Source of the DNA: Prevotellaceae bacterium UBA1391
Lineage (GTDB): Bacteria; Bacteroidota; Bacteroidia; Bacteroidales; Bacteroidaceae
DNA: 46,750 bases
Assembly: GCA_002305265.1 (NCBI GenBank)
Contig: DBQP01000017.1
Span: 2,477 to 49,226 of the forward strand
Reading direction: 5' to 3'
The position numbers and the translations under genes were made by a program. Position 1 is the stretch's first letter. Each line of letters begins with the position of its first letter. Shown here piece after piece: positions 31,267 to 39,644 of this stretch. The notes under the pieces are model-generated. The model was not told where the DNA came from. It saw nothing but the letters and a program-made list of their open reading frames with translations, and searched no databases.

Positions 31267-33731
31267 CGGGCATGATCGGTGCGCGCACCGAAGTGAAAGG
31301 TGAGGCCGAGGGAACCGGCCGCATCAACTGGCTGCTCATCGACAGCCGCTCGCTCTGCTTCCCGCAGGAAACGCTTTTCTTCGCCCTATGTACGCCCCGC
31401 AACGACGGCCACCGCTACATCGACGAGCTCTACCGGCGCGGCGTGCGCTATTTCGTGGTGGAGAAAATCCCGCAGATACGCCTCTATCGGGGCGCCACAT
31501 TCCTGCTGGTCGACGACACGCTTGCCGCCCTCCAGCAGTTGGCGCAGGCCCACCGCAGCCGCTTCGACATCCCCGTCGTGGCCATCACGGGCAGCAACGG
31601 CAAGACCACCGTGAAGGAATGGCTCTACCAGCTGCTCTCGCCCGACTACAACGTCTGCCGCTCGCCGCGCTCCTATAACTCGCAAGTGGGCGTGCCGCTG
31701 AGCCTTTGGCTCATCGACGCGCACACCGACATCGCGCTCATCGAGGCCGGCATCAGCCGCACGGGCGAGATGGACCACCTGCGCGCGATGGTGCGCCCCA
31801 CCGTCGGCGTCATCACCAACATCGGACAGGCGCACCAGGAAAACTTCCGCAGCTTCGACGAGAAATGCAGCGAGAAGCTCCTGCTGCTCGAGCATTGCCG
31901 CTCGGCCGTGCTCAACATGAGCGACAACTGCATCGCGCGCTGCGCCCGCCAGGTGCCGGCCGAGGTGGAGCACATCAGCTGGAACACGGCCGAGAATGCC
32001 GCGCCGGGCGACGCCACGATCATCGTGCGCGCCGTGGAGAAGGAGGGCATGCGCGCCACCGTTCACTTCTCGTGCCGCGGCGAGCTCGGACAATACACCA
32101 TCCCCTTCATCGACGAGGCCAGCATCCAGAACTCCATCACCTGCATCGCCGTGTGTGCGGCGCTGAAGATGGACCTCACCGACGTGAGCCGCCGCATGGC
32201 GCAGCTCGAGCCCGTGGCCATGCGGCTGGAGGTGAAGGACGGCCGCAACGCCTGCACGCTCATCAACGACACCTACAATTCCGACTTCCACTCGCTCGAC
32301 ATCGCCCTCGACTTCATGAGCCGCCGCCCCGACATGCAGGGACAGCGGCGCACGCTCATCCTCTCGGACATCCTCCAGAGCGGCGAGAGCGCGCGCTCGC
32401 TCTACAGCCGCGTGGCGCAGCTGGTGAGGAACCGCGGCGTGGAGAAGTTCATCGGCGTGGGGCCGGAGCTCAGCGAGTGTGCCGCCTATTTCCCGATGGA
32501 GTCCTACTTCTTCCGCTCGACGGAGGAGCTGCTGGCGAGCGACGTCTTCCACGCGCTGCACAACGAGCTCATCCTCGTGAAGGGCGCGCGGCAGTTCCGC
32601 TTCGACGAGGTGACCTACCAGCTGACGCTCCGGGTGCACCAGACCATCATGGAGGTGAACCTGAACAGCATCGTGGAGAACCTCAACCACTACCGCGGCT
32701 TCACCCGCCCCGGCACGAAGATGGTGTGCATGGTCAAGGCCAACGCCTATGGCATGGGCGCCGTGGAGGTGAGCAAGACGCTGCAGGAGCACGGGGTGGA
32801 CTATCTGGCCGTGGCCGTGGCCGACGAGGGCGCGGAGCTGAGGAAGGCCGGCATCACCGCCAACGTGATGGTGATGAACCCGGAGATGAACTCGTTCAAG
32901 ATTCTGTTCGACTACCGGCTGGAGCCGGAGGTGTTCAACTTCGACATTCTCGAGGCGCTCATCCGCGCGGCCGAGAAGGAGGGCATCACGAACTACCCCA
33001 TCCACATCAAGCTCGACACGGGCATGAATCGCCTGGGCTTCCACCCCGAGAAGGACATGGCGCGGCTCATCGACCGCCTGTCGCACCAGTCGGCGCTCAT
33101 TCCGTGCAGCGTGTTCTCCCATTTCGTGGGGAGCGACGACGACGCGTTCGACGACTTCTCGCGCCATCAGTTCGCCCGCTACGACGCGGCCTCGCGCCGG
33201 CTGCAGGAGGCCTACGGGCATAAAATCCTGCGCCACATCTGCAATAGCGCCGCCATCGAGCACTTCCCCGAGTATCACATGGACATGGTGAGGCTCGGAC
33301 TGGGTCTCTATGGCGTCGACCCGCGGACCAACCGCCTGCTCTCGAACGTGGCCACGCTCAAGTCGACCATCCTGCAGGTGCGCGACGTGCCGGCGGGCGA
33401 GAGCATCGGCTACGGACGGCACACGTTTGTCGACCGCGACTCGCGCATTGCCGACGTGCCCATCGGCTATGCCGACGGGCTCAACCGCCATCTGGGCAAC
33501 CGCGGCTGCCACTGCCTCGTCGACGGCCAGCCGGCGGACTACGTGGGAAACATCTGCATGGATGTGTGCATGATCGACGTGACGGACATCGACTGTCGCG
33601 CGGGCGACCGCGTCACGATTTTCGGTGCCGACCTGCCTGTGACGGTGCTCTCGGACGCGCTCGACACGATTCCCTACGAGGTCTTCACGGGCATCTCGAT
33701 GCGTGTCCAGCACGTCTACGTGCAGGAATAG
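31242..33731 (+). CDS. Bifunctional MurF ligase / alanine racemase
   Basis: Fusion enzyme of peptidoglycan synthesis, characteristic of Bacteroidetes: the N-terminal half is UDP-MurNAc-tripeptide:D-Ala-D-Ala ligase, the C-terminal half a PLP alanine racemase supplying D-Ala. 829 residues. Seen: MurF part 1-460 with ATP loop 'ITGSNGKTT' (Lys121), 'ALIEAGISRTGEMDHL' and 'LINDTYNSDFHSL'; racemase part from about 467 ('TIMEVNLNSIVENLNHYR') with PLP Lys499 in 'MVKANAYGMG', 'IKLDTGMNRLGF', 'ICNSAAIEHFPEY', 'MVRLGLGLYG', catalytic Tyr in 'SIGYGRHTF', and 'IGYADGLNRHLGN'. Both active sites look intact. The start lies inside the end of the GSCFA gene. Confidence 0.96.
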   Translation: MQYTIEQIAGMIGARTEVKGEAEGTGRINWLLIDSRSLCFPQETLFFALCTPRNDGHRYIDELYRRGVRYFVVEKIPQIRLYRGATFLLVDDTLAALQQLAQAHRSRFDIPVVAITGSNGKTTVKEWLYQLLSPDYNVCRSPRSYNSQVGVPLSLWLIDAHTDIALIEAGISRTGEMDHLRAMVRPTVGVITNIGQAHQENFRSFDEKCSEKLLLLEHCRSAVLNMSDNCIARCARQVPAEVEHISWNTAENAAPGDATIIVRAVEKEGMRATVHFSCRGELGQYTIPFIDEASIQNSITCIAVCAALKMDLTDVSRRMAQLEPVAMRLEVKDGRNACTLINDTYNSDFHSLDIALDFMSRRPDMQGQRRTLILSDILQSGESARSLYSRVAQLVRNRGVEKFIGVGPELSECAAYFPMESYFFRSTEELLASDVFHALHNELILVKGARQFRFDEVTYQLTLRVHQTIMEVNLNSIVENLNHYRGFTRPGTKMVCMVKANAYGMGAVEVSKTLQEHGVDYLAVAVADEGAELRKAGITANVMVMNPEMNSFKILFDYRLEPEVFNFDILEALIRAAEKEGITNYPIHIKLDTGMNRLGFHPEKDMARLIDRLSHQSALIPCSVFSHFVGSDDDAFDDFSRHQFARYDAASRRLQEAYGHKILRHICNSAAIEHFPEYHMDMVRLGLGLYGVDPRTNRLLSNVATLKSTILQVRDVPAGESIGYGRHTFVDRDSRIADVPIGYADGLNRHLGNRGCHCLVDGQPADYVGNICMDVCMIDVTDIDCRAGDRVTIFGADLPVTVLSDALDTIPYEVFTGISMRVQHVYVQE

Positions 33732-33753
33732 CGGCGGCGGCCTTGCATGCGGA

Positions 33754-33794
33754 AGGCGGGGAATGCACACCGGAGTGGTGCGCATTCCCCGCCT
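33754..33794. terminator. GC-rich hairpin after murF-alr
   Basis: AGGCGGGGAATGC (33754-33766) pairs with GCATTCCCCGCCT (33782-33794), 13 bp, with an inner CACC/GGTG stem above an A-C mismatch. It begins 22 bp after the racemase stop. No T tract follows; probable terminator in a convergent spacer. Confidence 0.6.
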
Positions 33795-33870
33795 GGCGTG
33801 TGGGGGTGGGGCGTCGGCAGCGGGCCGGAGCCGGCGGCGGGCGGTGGGACGGCGATGGGGGAAAGATGGG

Positions 33871-33928
33871 ACGAAGGCCTTCTCGATGCGTCGGGAAGGC
33901 CTTCGTGCCGCTTCGCGAAGGCCTTCGT
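33871..33928. repeat. Three GAAGGCCTTC palindromes at exact 22-bp steps
   Basis: GAAGGCCTTC starts at 33873, 33895 and 33917. Units one and three are flanked as ACGAAGGCCTTC and GAAGGCCTTCGT and can form stems with each other or with unit two. Third member of this set, in the convergent spacer between murF-alr and sulP. Confidence 0.9.
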
Positions 33929-33997
33929 GCGGCAGGGCATGCAGGAGGCAGGGCGGAAGGCGGCGCCGCGGGGGCGATGCGGAGGTGGCGAACGAGG

Positions 33998-35683
33998 TCA
34001 GCGCTTGCGCGGCTGGGCGGCGAGGGCGGCGGCGCGGGAGAGGGCGATCTGGATGTTGGCGCAGATGTTCTCCTGGCCGACGAGTTCGTTGAAGCCGCTC
34101 TTCTCGAGCACGGCGTGCACGGAGGGGCGGACGCCGGAGAGCACGATGCGGATGCCGTCCTTCTGGCTCGACTCGCACAGGCTGGTGAGGTTGTGGATGC
34201 CGGTGGAGTCGACGAAGGGCACCTTGCGCATGCGGATGATGCGCACGCGGGGCTTTTTGTCGATGCGCGACATGATGTCCTCGAAGCGGAGGCCCGTGCC
34301 GAAGAAGAAGGGGCCGTTGATTTCGAAGACGTCGACGCCGGGCGGGATGACGAGATGTTCCTCCTGGTTGAGCGGCGAGTCGACGTCGTCGTTCACGTCG
34401 ATGGTGCGGCTGATGCGGCGCACGTCGGTGTTCTCGGCCATGCGTCGCATGAAGAGGATGAAGGCGGCGATGAGTCCGACCTCGATGGCGACGGTGAGGT
34501 CGACGATGATGGTGAGGAAGAAGGTAATGAGCAGGACGGTGACGTCGCTCTTGGGGTTGTGGAGGATGCGGCGGAAGGAGCGCCACCCGCTCATGTTGTA
34601 GCTGACGACCACGAGCACGCCGGCCAGGCAGGCCATGGGGATGTAGCTGGCGTAGGGCATGAGGACGAGGAAGATGAGCAGGAGCACGACGGCGTGGGTG
34701 ACGCCGGCGATGGGCGATCGGCCTCCGTTGTTGATGTTGATCATGGTGCGGGCGATGGCGCCGGTGGCGGGGATGCCGCCGAAGAGCGGTGTGGCGAGGT
34801 TGGCGATGCCCTGTCCGATGAGTTCGGTGTTGGAGTCGTGGTGGTTGCCGGTCATGCCGTCGGCGACGGTGGCGGAGAGCAGCGACTCGATGGCGCCGAG
34901 GACGGCGATGGTGAGGGCGGGGCCGACGAGGCTCTTGACGGCCTCCCAGCTGATGTCGGGCAGTCGGAGGCCGGGCAGCTGGCCGGAGATGGTGAAGCGG
35001 TCGCCGATGGTCTCGATGGAGCCGACGCCGGCATACTGGCGCAGCAGCAGGGCGCCGATGGTGGTGACGAGGATGGCCGCGAGTGTGCCGGGCAGGGTCT
35101 TGCTGAACTTGGGCGTGAGCTGGATGATGGCGATGCTCAGTAGGCCGGTGGCGGTGGTCCAGAGGTCGATGGAGCCGATGTGGCGGGCGTAGCATATCCA
35201 CTTCTCGATGAAGTCGGCGGGCACGCTGGGCAGCTGGAGGCCGAGGAGGTCCTTGACTTGTGTGGAGAAGATGGTGACGGCGATGCCGCTGGTGAATCCG
35301 ACGACGATGGGATAGGGGATGAACTTGATGATGGTGCCGAGGCGGAGGGCGCCCATCAGGATGAGGAATGCGCCAGCCATGAGGGTGGCGACGGTGAGTC
35401 CGCCGACGCCATACTGCTGGATGATGCCGTAGATGATGCCGATGAAGGCGCCGGTGGGGCCGGCTATCTGCACTTTGCTGCCGCCCAGGACGGAGACGAC
35501 GAAGCCTGCGACGGCGGCCGTGATGATGCCGTCCTCGGGGTTGACGCCCGAGGCGATGGCGAAGACGATGGCGAGTGGGAAGGCCACGACGCCGACGATG
35601 GAGCCGGAGATGAGGTCCTTGGCGAGATGTTGGCGGTTGTAGTTCTTGAGGCTGCTCAGCAGCGCCGGTTTGAAAAGGCTCAT
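33998..35683 (-). CDS. SulP-family anion transporter with STAS domain
   Basis: Inner-membrane SLC26/SulP transporter (sulfate, bicarbonate or other anions; often annotated sulfate permease). 561 residues from the ATG giving MSLFKPALLSSLKNYN; the frame continues upstream through the promoter and is not used. Seen: 'DLISGSIVGVVAFPLAIVFAIASGV' start of the membrane core, 'GGSKVQIAGPTGAF', 'TGNHHDSNTELIGQGIANLATPLFGGIPATGAIART' region with the signature NxELxxxGxxN pattern, 12 or so helices, and a C-terminal STAS domain from about residue 440 ('VIPPGVDVFEINGPFFFGTG', 'FVDSTGIHNL' with the conserved D-S/T-G). The anion cannot be told from sequence. Confidence 0.92.
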   Translation of the reverse strand: MSLFKPALLSSLKNYNRQHLAKDLISGSIVGVVAFPLAIVFAIASGVNPEDGIITAAVAGFVVSVLGGSKVQIAGPTGAFIGIIYGIIQQYGVGGLTVATLMAGAFLILMGALRLGTIIKFIPYPIVVGFTSGIAVTIFSTQVKDLLGLQLPSVPADFIEKWICYARHIGSIDLWTTATGLLSIAIIQLTPKFSKTLPGTLAAILVTTIGALLLRQYAGVGSIETIGDRFTISGQLPGLRLPDISWEAVKSLVGPALTIAVLGAIESLLSATVADGMTGNHHDSNTELIGQGIANLATPLFGGIPATGAIARTMININNGGRSPIAGVTHAVVLLLIFLVLMPYASYIPMACLAGVLVVVSYNMSGWRSFRRILHNPKSDVTVLLITFFLTIIVDLTVAIEVGLIAAFILFMRRMAENTDVRRISRTIDVNDDVDSPLNQEEHLVIPPGVDVFEINGPFFFGTGLRFEDIMSRIDKKPRVRIIRMRKVPFVDSTGIHNLTSLCESSQKDGIRIVLSGVRPSVHAVLEKSGFNELVGQENICANIQIALSRAAALAAQPRKR

Positions 35684-35809
35684 GGGCGGTTGTGAGGGGT
35701 AAGGTGTGTGTGAAACGGGCGGAGGCGTCCGATGAAATCCGGACGGCGTGCTGTCCATGGTGGAGGTGGGGTGTGTGGCAGTGGGCGATGTGGATGCGGG
35801 ACTGCGGCG

Positions 35810-35817
35810 CAAAGGTA
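35810..35817 (-). promoter_or_regulatory. Promoter -7 box (TACCTTTG) for sulP
   Basis: The minus strand reads TACCTTTGCGCC next to an A/T-rich upstream stretch. No TTTG at the expected -33 position. The predicted leader is about 120 nt. Confidence 0.5.
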
Positions 35818-36007
35818 CGGAAAAAATTCGAAAGCGCGGGGCTCTTGGCGATGGCATGATGCCGGAGGGGGAAAGGGGGGCGCCGAAGGGGCGGAAGGGC
35901 GCGCCTGCGCTGCACACGGCGGCGCGAATTGTGCGATGGTGCGTCGGCTGGGCGTCCTCATTTATGATGATTTTGCGGTGGGCGTGCGGCTGACGGAGGT
36001 CGGAGAT

Positions 36008-36038
36008 TTTGTGGCGCGGCGAGATGTGCGTAACTTTG
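36008..36038 (+). promoter_or_regulatory. Promoter for the calycin-like gene
   Basis: TTTG (36008-36011), 19-bp spacer, TAACTTTG (36031-36038): a full match to the Bacteroidetes -33/-7 consensus and the clearest promoter in the window. The leader is about 100 nt. A second -7-like TATTTTTG is at 36108-36115. Confidence 0.7.
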
Positions 36039-36144
36039 CCGTGGATTCAGGCCGGCAATCGGGCCGGCACGTCGCGTCGTGGAAGGGAACGGCGTGGCGG
36101 GCGCCTTTATTTTTGCCAATATTTCCAACTTATAATAATTGCTT

Positions 36145-36735
36145 ATGCGCAGATTCTTTACGCTATTTCTGATGGCCGCTGTCTTCGTGGCCGCCCGTGC
36201 GCAGCACGGTGTGTTGAAATTTGTCGGCCCTTCTCAGTTCCAGGCTTTCACGGCGACGGTGCCTGTGGAGAACGACACGGTGCTGCTGCAGCTGAACGTG
36301 GCGGGCTTTACGGGCGACTTCACGATTCCGGCCATGACCTACAGTGCGATGCGGCTGACGATTCCCTCGTTCACGGTGGCTGGCGTGCCGTTTGTGGCGG
36401 CTGAGGACGGCGGCTTCGATTTCGTAGGCGATACGACCGTGATGGAGGTGCCCTATCAGGGCGGCACGCGCCAGCTGACGGTGAACTCGCTGAAGGCGCA
36501 CTACGACCATGTGGCGCAGCATCTGACGCTGGAGGTGAAGCTGAACTTCGGTTCGATGCCGTTCGAGCTGACCTATTCGATTGAGGCGAACTACACACGC
36601 GACGTGGCGGCCGGCATCCGTGCGACGGTGGAGCAGGACGCCGATGCGCCGCTCTACGACTTGCAGGGCCGGCGGGTGGTGTCGCCGGTGCGTGGCCAGA
36701 TCTACATCCAGAACGGTCGGAAGCGGATGTATTGA
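36145..36735 (+). CDS. Secreted calycin-like domain protein
   Basis: 196 residues from the ATG giving MRRFFTLFLMAAVFVAARAQ, a clear signal peptide; the TTG two codons upstream is not needed. The mature part is beta-rich: 'TVLLQLNVAGFTGDFTIPAMTYSAMRLTIPSFTV' over two to three strands, 'FDFVGDTTVMEVPYQGG', 'LTLEVKLNFGSMPFELTYSIE'. This resembles the calycin-like (lipocalin-type) beta-barrel proteins that Bacteroidales secrete. The C-terminus 'LYDLQGRRVVSPVRGQIYIQNGRKRMY' has the Y-D/N-L-x-G-R-R-V form seen at the ends of many Prevotella surface proteins, perhaps a sorting tail. The ligand is unknown. Single-gene unit with its own promoter and terminator. Confidence 0.8.
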   Translation: MRRFFTLFLMAAVFVAARAQHGVLKFVGPSQFQAFTATVPVENDTVLLQLNVAGFTGDFTIPAMTYSAMRLTIPSFTVAGVPFVAAEDGGFDFVGDTTVMEVPYQGGTRQLTVNSLKAHYDHVAQHLTLEVKLNFGSMPFELTYSIEANYTRDVAAGIRATVEQDADAPLYDLQGRRVVSPVRGQIYIQNGRKRMY

Positions 36736-36768
36736 CCGCGGCCGGCACGTTCGGCAACACAAAAAGCG

Positions 36769-36817
36769 AAGCGCACGCGGCTTCCCGATATGCTGGGAAG
36801 GTCGCGTGCGCTTTTTT
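36769..36817. terminator. Bidirectional intrinsic terminator between calycin-like gene and hisS
   Basis: AAGCGCACGCG+CTTCCC (36769-36786, one unpaired G) pairs with GGGAAG+CGCGTGCGCTT (36795-36813, unpaired GT), 17 bp with an 8-nt loop. T run on the right (36812-36817) and A run on the left (36761-36765), so it can serve both converging transcripts. Confidence 0.88.
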
Positions 36818-36906
36818 GATGAGCTGGGGTGCCGCCCGTCTGATGCGCGTCGGGCGCTGCGGGGAGACGGCAAGGTGCATGGCGCGGGGGCCATGGCGGT
36901 GCGGGT

Positions 36907-38259
36907 CTACTTCACGGCGTCGATGAGTGCCTCCGGCGTGAGGACCTGCTGCTCGCCGGTCTCCATGTTCTTGAGCGTGACCTGTCCGGAAGCCATCTCG
37001 CTCTCGCCGACGAGGGCGACGAAGGGAATCTGCTTGGCGTTGGCGTAGCTCATCTGTTTTTTCATCTTCGCGGCGTCGGGATAGATTTCGGCGCGGATGC
37101 CTGCCTGGCGCACGTGTCGGAGCACGCGCATGCAGAAGTCGGCTTCCTGCGGGCCGAAGTTGACGAAGAGGAGGCGCGTGGTGGTGACGGCTTCGCGGGG
37201 GTAGAGGTCGAGTGTGTTGAGGACGTCGAAGATGCGGTCGGCGCCAAAGGAGATGCCGACGCCGCTGATGCCGGGCATGCCGAAGATGCCGGTGAGGTTG
37301 TCGTAGCGTCCGCCGCCGGTGATGCTGCCGATTTCGACGTCGAGCGCCTTCACCTCGAAGATGGCTCCGGTGTAGTAGTTGAGGCCGCGGGCGAGGGTGA
37401 GGTCGAGCTCGATGGCGTTGGTGAGCTGGCCGTCGAGGTGGTCGAGGATGTACTGGCACTCGTCGATGCCCTTGAGTCCGATTTCGCTGCCTGCGAGCAC
37501 CTGGCGCATGGTCTGCAGTTTCTCGTCGTTGGTGCCGGAGAGCAGGATGATGGGCTGGAGGCGCTCGATGGCCTCGGCGGGTATGCCGCAGGCGGCGAGT
37601 TCCTGGTTTACGTTGTCGAGTCCGATTTTGTCGAGCTTGTCGATGGCTACGGTGATGTCGACGATTTTGTCGGCTTGGCCGATGATTTCGGCAATGCCGG
37701 TGAGAATCTTGCGGTTGTTGATCTTGATGCAGACGCGCACGCCGAAGCGGGTGAAGACGGTGTCGACTATCTGCATGAGCTCGACTTCGTTGAGCAGAGA
37801 GTCGGATCCGACGACGTCGGCGTCGCACTGGTAGAACTCGCGGTAGCGTCCTTTCTGCGGACGGTCGGCGCGCCAGACGGGCTGGATCTGGTAGCGCTTG
37901 AAGGGCAGGGTGAGCTCGTCGCGGTGCTGCACGACGTAGCGGGCGAAGGGCACGGTGAGATCGTAGCGGAGTCCTTTCTCGCAGAACTTCGCGGCCAGTT
38001 TGGTGGCGTTGCGCGAGAGGAGTTCCTCATCGGTGAGGGAGCGGAAGAAGTCGCCTGAGTTCTGGATCTTGAAGAGCAGCTTGTCGCCTTCCTCGCCGTA
38101 TTTTCCCATCAGCGTGGAGAGGTTTTCCATGGCTGGCGTCTCGATCTGCTGGAATCCGTAGAGTGCGTAGACGTCGCGGATGGTGTTGAATATGTAGTTG
38201 CGCTTCGCCATTTCGAGGGGCGAGAAGTCGCGTGTGCCTTTCGGGATGGATGGCTTCAT
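36907..38259 (-). CDS. hisS: Histidyl-tRNA synthetase
   Basis: Charges tRNA-His; class II synthetase, homodimer. 450 residues from the ATG giving MKPSIPKGTRDFSPLEMAKR; the longer frame upstream is not used. Seen: motif 1 region 'YGFQQIETPAMENLSTL'; motif 2 'RYQIQPVWRADRPQKGRYREFYQCDAD' spanning about 125-150; the histidine-specific 'LARGLNYYTGAIFEV'; motif 3 'GVGISFGADRI'; C-terminal anticodon-binding domain from about residue 350. Last gene of the infB-cvpA-suf run, 94 bp after sufS; whether it is cotranscribed is not certain. Confidence 0.96.
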   Translation of the reverse strand: MKPSIPKGTRDFSPLEMAKRNYIFNTIRDVYALYGFQQIETPAMENLSTLMGKYGEEGDKLLFKIQNSGDFFRSLTDEELLSRNATKLAAKFCEKGLRYDLTVPFARYVVQHRDELTLPFKRYQIQPVWRADRPQKGRYREFYQCDADVVGSDSLLNEVELMQIVDTVFTRFGVRVCIKINNRKILTGIAEIIGQADKIVDITVAIDKLDKIGLDNVNQELAACGIPAEAIERLQPIILLSGTNDEKLQTMRQVLAGSEIGLKGIDECQYILDHLDGQLTNAIELDLTLARGLNYYTGAIFEVKALDVEIGSITGGGRYDNLTGIFGMPGISGVGISFGADRIFDVLNTLDLYPREAVTTTRLLFVNFGPQEADFCMRVLRHVRQAGIRAEIYPDAAKMKKQMSYANAKQIPFVALVGESEMASGQVTLKNMETGEQQVLTPEALIDAVK

Positions 38260-38353
38260 GGGGTGAAGGATTGCTGGTTGTGTGGTTGTGTTGATTTGCT
38301 TTTGGGGATGTGATGGCGTGCTGCCGGTTGGGTGGTGGTGCACGTGCGGTGTG

Positions 38354-39607
38354 TCAGAACATCTTGCGGACGCGGTCGATGCCGGCGACGAGGGCGTCGA
38401 TGTCGGCGCGTGTGTTGTAGAACGCGAGCGATGCGCGGACGGTGCCTTCGACGCCGAGGCGGCGCATGAGGGGCTCTGCGCAGTGGTGGCCTGTGCGTAC
38501 GGCGATGCCGAGGCGGTCGAGCAGGGTGCCCATGTCGAGGTGGTGGATGTGGCCGACGTTGAACGAGATGACGGCGTCGTCGGCCGTGGTGGCGCCGGGC
38601 GCGTGTCCGTAGATGTGGATGTCGGGCACGTTGCGGAGCTGGCTGAGGGCATAGGCGGTCAGGTCGCGCTCGTAGGCGGCAATGCGGTCCATGCCGATGT
38701 GGCTGACATACTGCAGGGCGGTGGCCAGGGCGTGGGTGCCGACGTAGTCGGGTGTGCCGGCCTCGAACTTGTAGGGCAGCTGGTTGTAGGTGGTGTGGTC
38801 GAAGCTGACGTGGTCGATCATCTCGCCGCCGCCTTGGTAGGGCGGCATCTCCTCCAGGTACTTTTGCTTGCCGAAGAGCACGCCGACGCCGGTGGGACCA
38901 TAGATCTTATGGCCGGAGAAGGCGAAGAAGTCGCAGTCGAGGGCCTGGACGTCGATGGCGAAATGGGGCGTGGACTGCGCGCCGTCGACCAACACGGGCA
39001 CGCCGGCCTCGTGGGCGGTGCGTATGATGTCGGCGACGGGGTTGACTTGTCCGAGCACGTTGCTCACGTGGGTGATGCAGAGGAGGCGCGTGCGGCTGTT
39101 GAGCAGCGTGGACAGCTGGTCGGTCTGGAGCGTGCCGTCGTCGTTCATGGGCAGCACGCGCAGCTGCATGCCCTTGCGCTGGCAGAGCATTTGCCAGGGC
39201 ACGATGTTGGAGTGGTGCTCCATGACGGTGACGATGATCTCGTCGCCAGCCTGGCAGTAGGCCTCGCCGAAGGAGAAGGCGAGGAGGTTGATGGCCTCGG
39301 TGGTGCCGCGGGTGAAGATGATTTCGGAGGTGGAGCCGGCGTTGATGAACTGGCGGACGGTCTCGCGGGAGGCTTCGTGCAGCTCCGTCGCTTTCTGCGA
39401 GAGGAAGTGGACGCCGCGGTGCACGTTGGCGTTCTCGTTGTAGTATTCGCTTGCGATGGCCTCGACGACGGCGCGCGGCTTCTGCGTCGTGGCCGCGTTG
39501 TCGAGGTAGACGAGCGGTCGGCCGTAGACTTCGCGGGAGAGAATCGGGAAGTCGCTGCGGATGGCTTCGGCGTCGAAGTCGGGGAGGATATGTGTGGTTG
39601 CTGTCAT
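38354..39607 (-). CDS. sufS: SufS cysteine desulfurase
   Basis: PLP enzyme removing sulfur from cysteine as a persulfide for Fe-S cluster assembly. 417 residues from the ATG giving MTATTHILPDFDAEAIRSDF. Seen: 'VYLDNAATTQKPRAV', 'NVHRGVHFLSQKAT' (the SufS-type substrate loop), 'VTVMEHHSNIVPW', PLP Lys234 in 'FFAFSGHKIYGPTG', and persulfide Cys376 in 'RTGHHCAEPLM'. The 'RGVHxLS' and 'RxGHHCA' features mark group II (SufS) rather than IscS. 37 bp after sufD. No SufE or SufU gene is visible in the window, so the sulfur acceptor is elsewhere or SufS donates directly. Confidence 0.96.
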   Translation of the reverse strand: MTATTHILPDFDAEAIRSDFPILSREVYGRPLVYLDNAATTQKPRAVVEAIASEYYNENANVHRGVHFLSQKATELHEASRETVRQFINAGSTSEIIFTRGTTEAINLLAFSFGEAYCQAGDEIIVTVMEHHSNIVPWQMLCQRKGMQLRVLPMNDDGTLQTDQLSTLLNSRTRLLCITHVSNVLGQVNPVADIIRTAHEAGVPVLVDGAQSTPHFAIDVQALDCDFFAFSGHKIYGPTGVGVLFGKQKYLEEMPPYQGGGEMIDHVSFDHTTYNQLPYKFEAGTPDYVGTHALATALQYVSHIGMDRIAAYERDLTAYALSQLRNVPDIHIYGHAPGATTADDAVISFNVGHIHHLDMGTLLDRLGIAVRTGHHCAEPLMRRLGVEGTVRASLAFYNTRADIDALVAGIDRVRKMF

Positions 39608-39644
39608 GTGTCTGTGTAGACTTTCGGTGGTGGGGCGGCGCGCC

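Larger units (their letters stand above)
35684..36144. other. 461-bp divergent spacer between sulP and the calycin-like gene
   Basis: No gene. It contains a minus-strand -7 box at 35810, a complete plus-strand promoter at 36008-36038 and G/A-rich sequence near 35860-35900. I see no clear 22-bp array here. Confidence 0.55.

Noticed and set aside
38260..38353. 22-bp array in the hisS-sufS spacer
   Set aside because: Cutting the GT-rich sequence into 22-bp pieces gives only weak agreement at the ends (GTTGTG, GATGTG, GGGTG); this could arise from composition alone.
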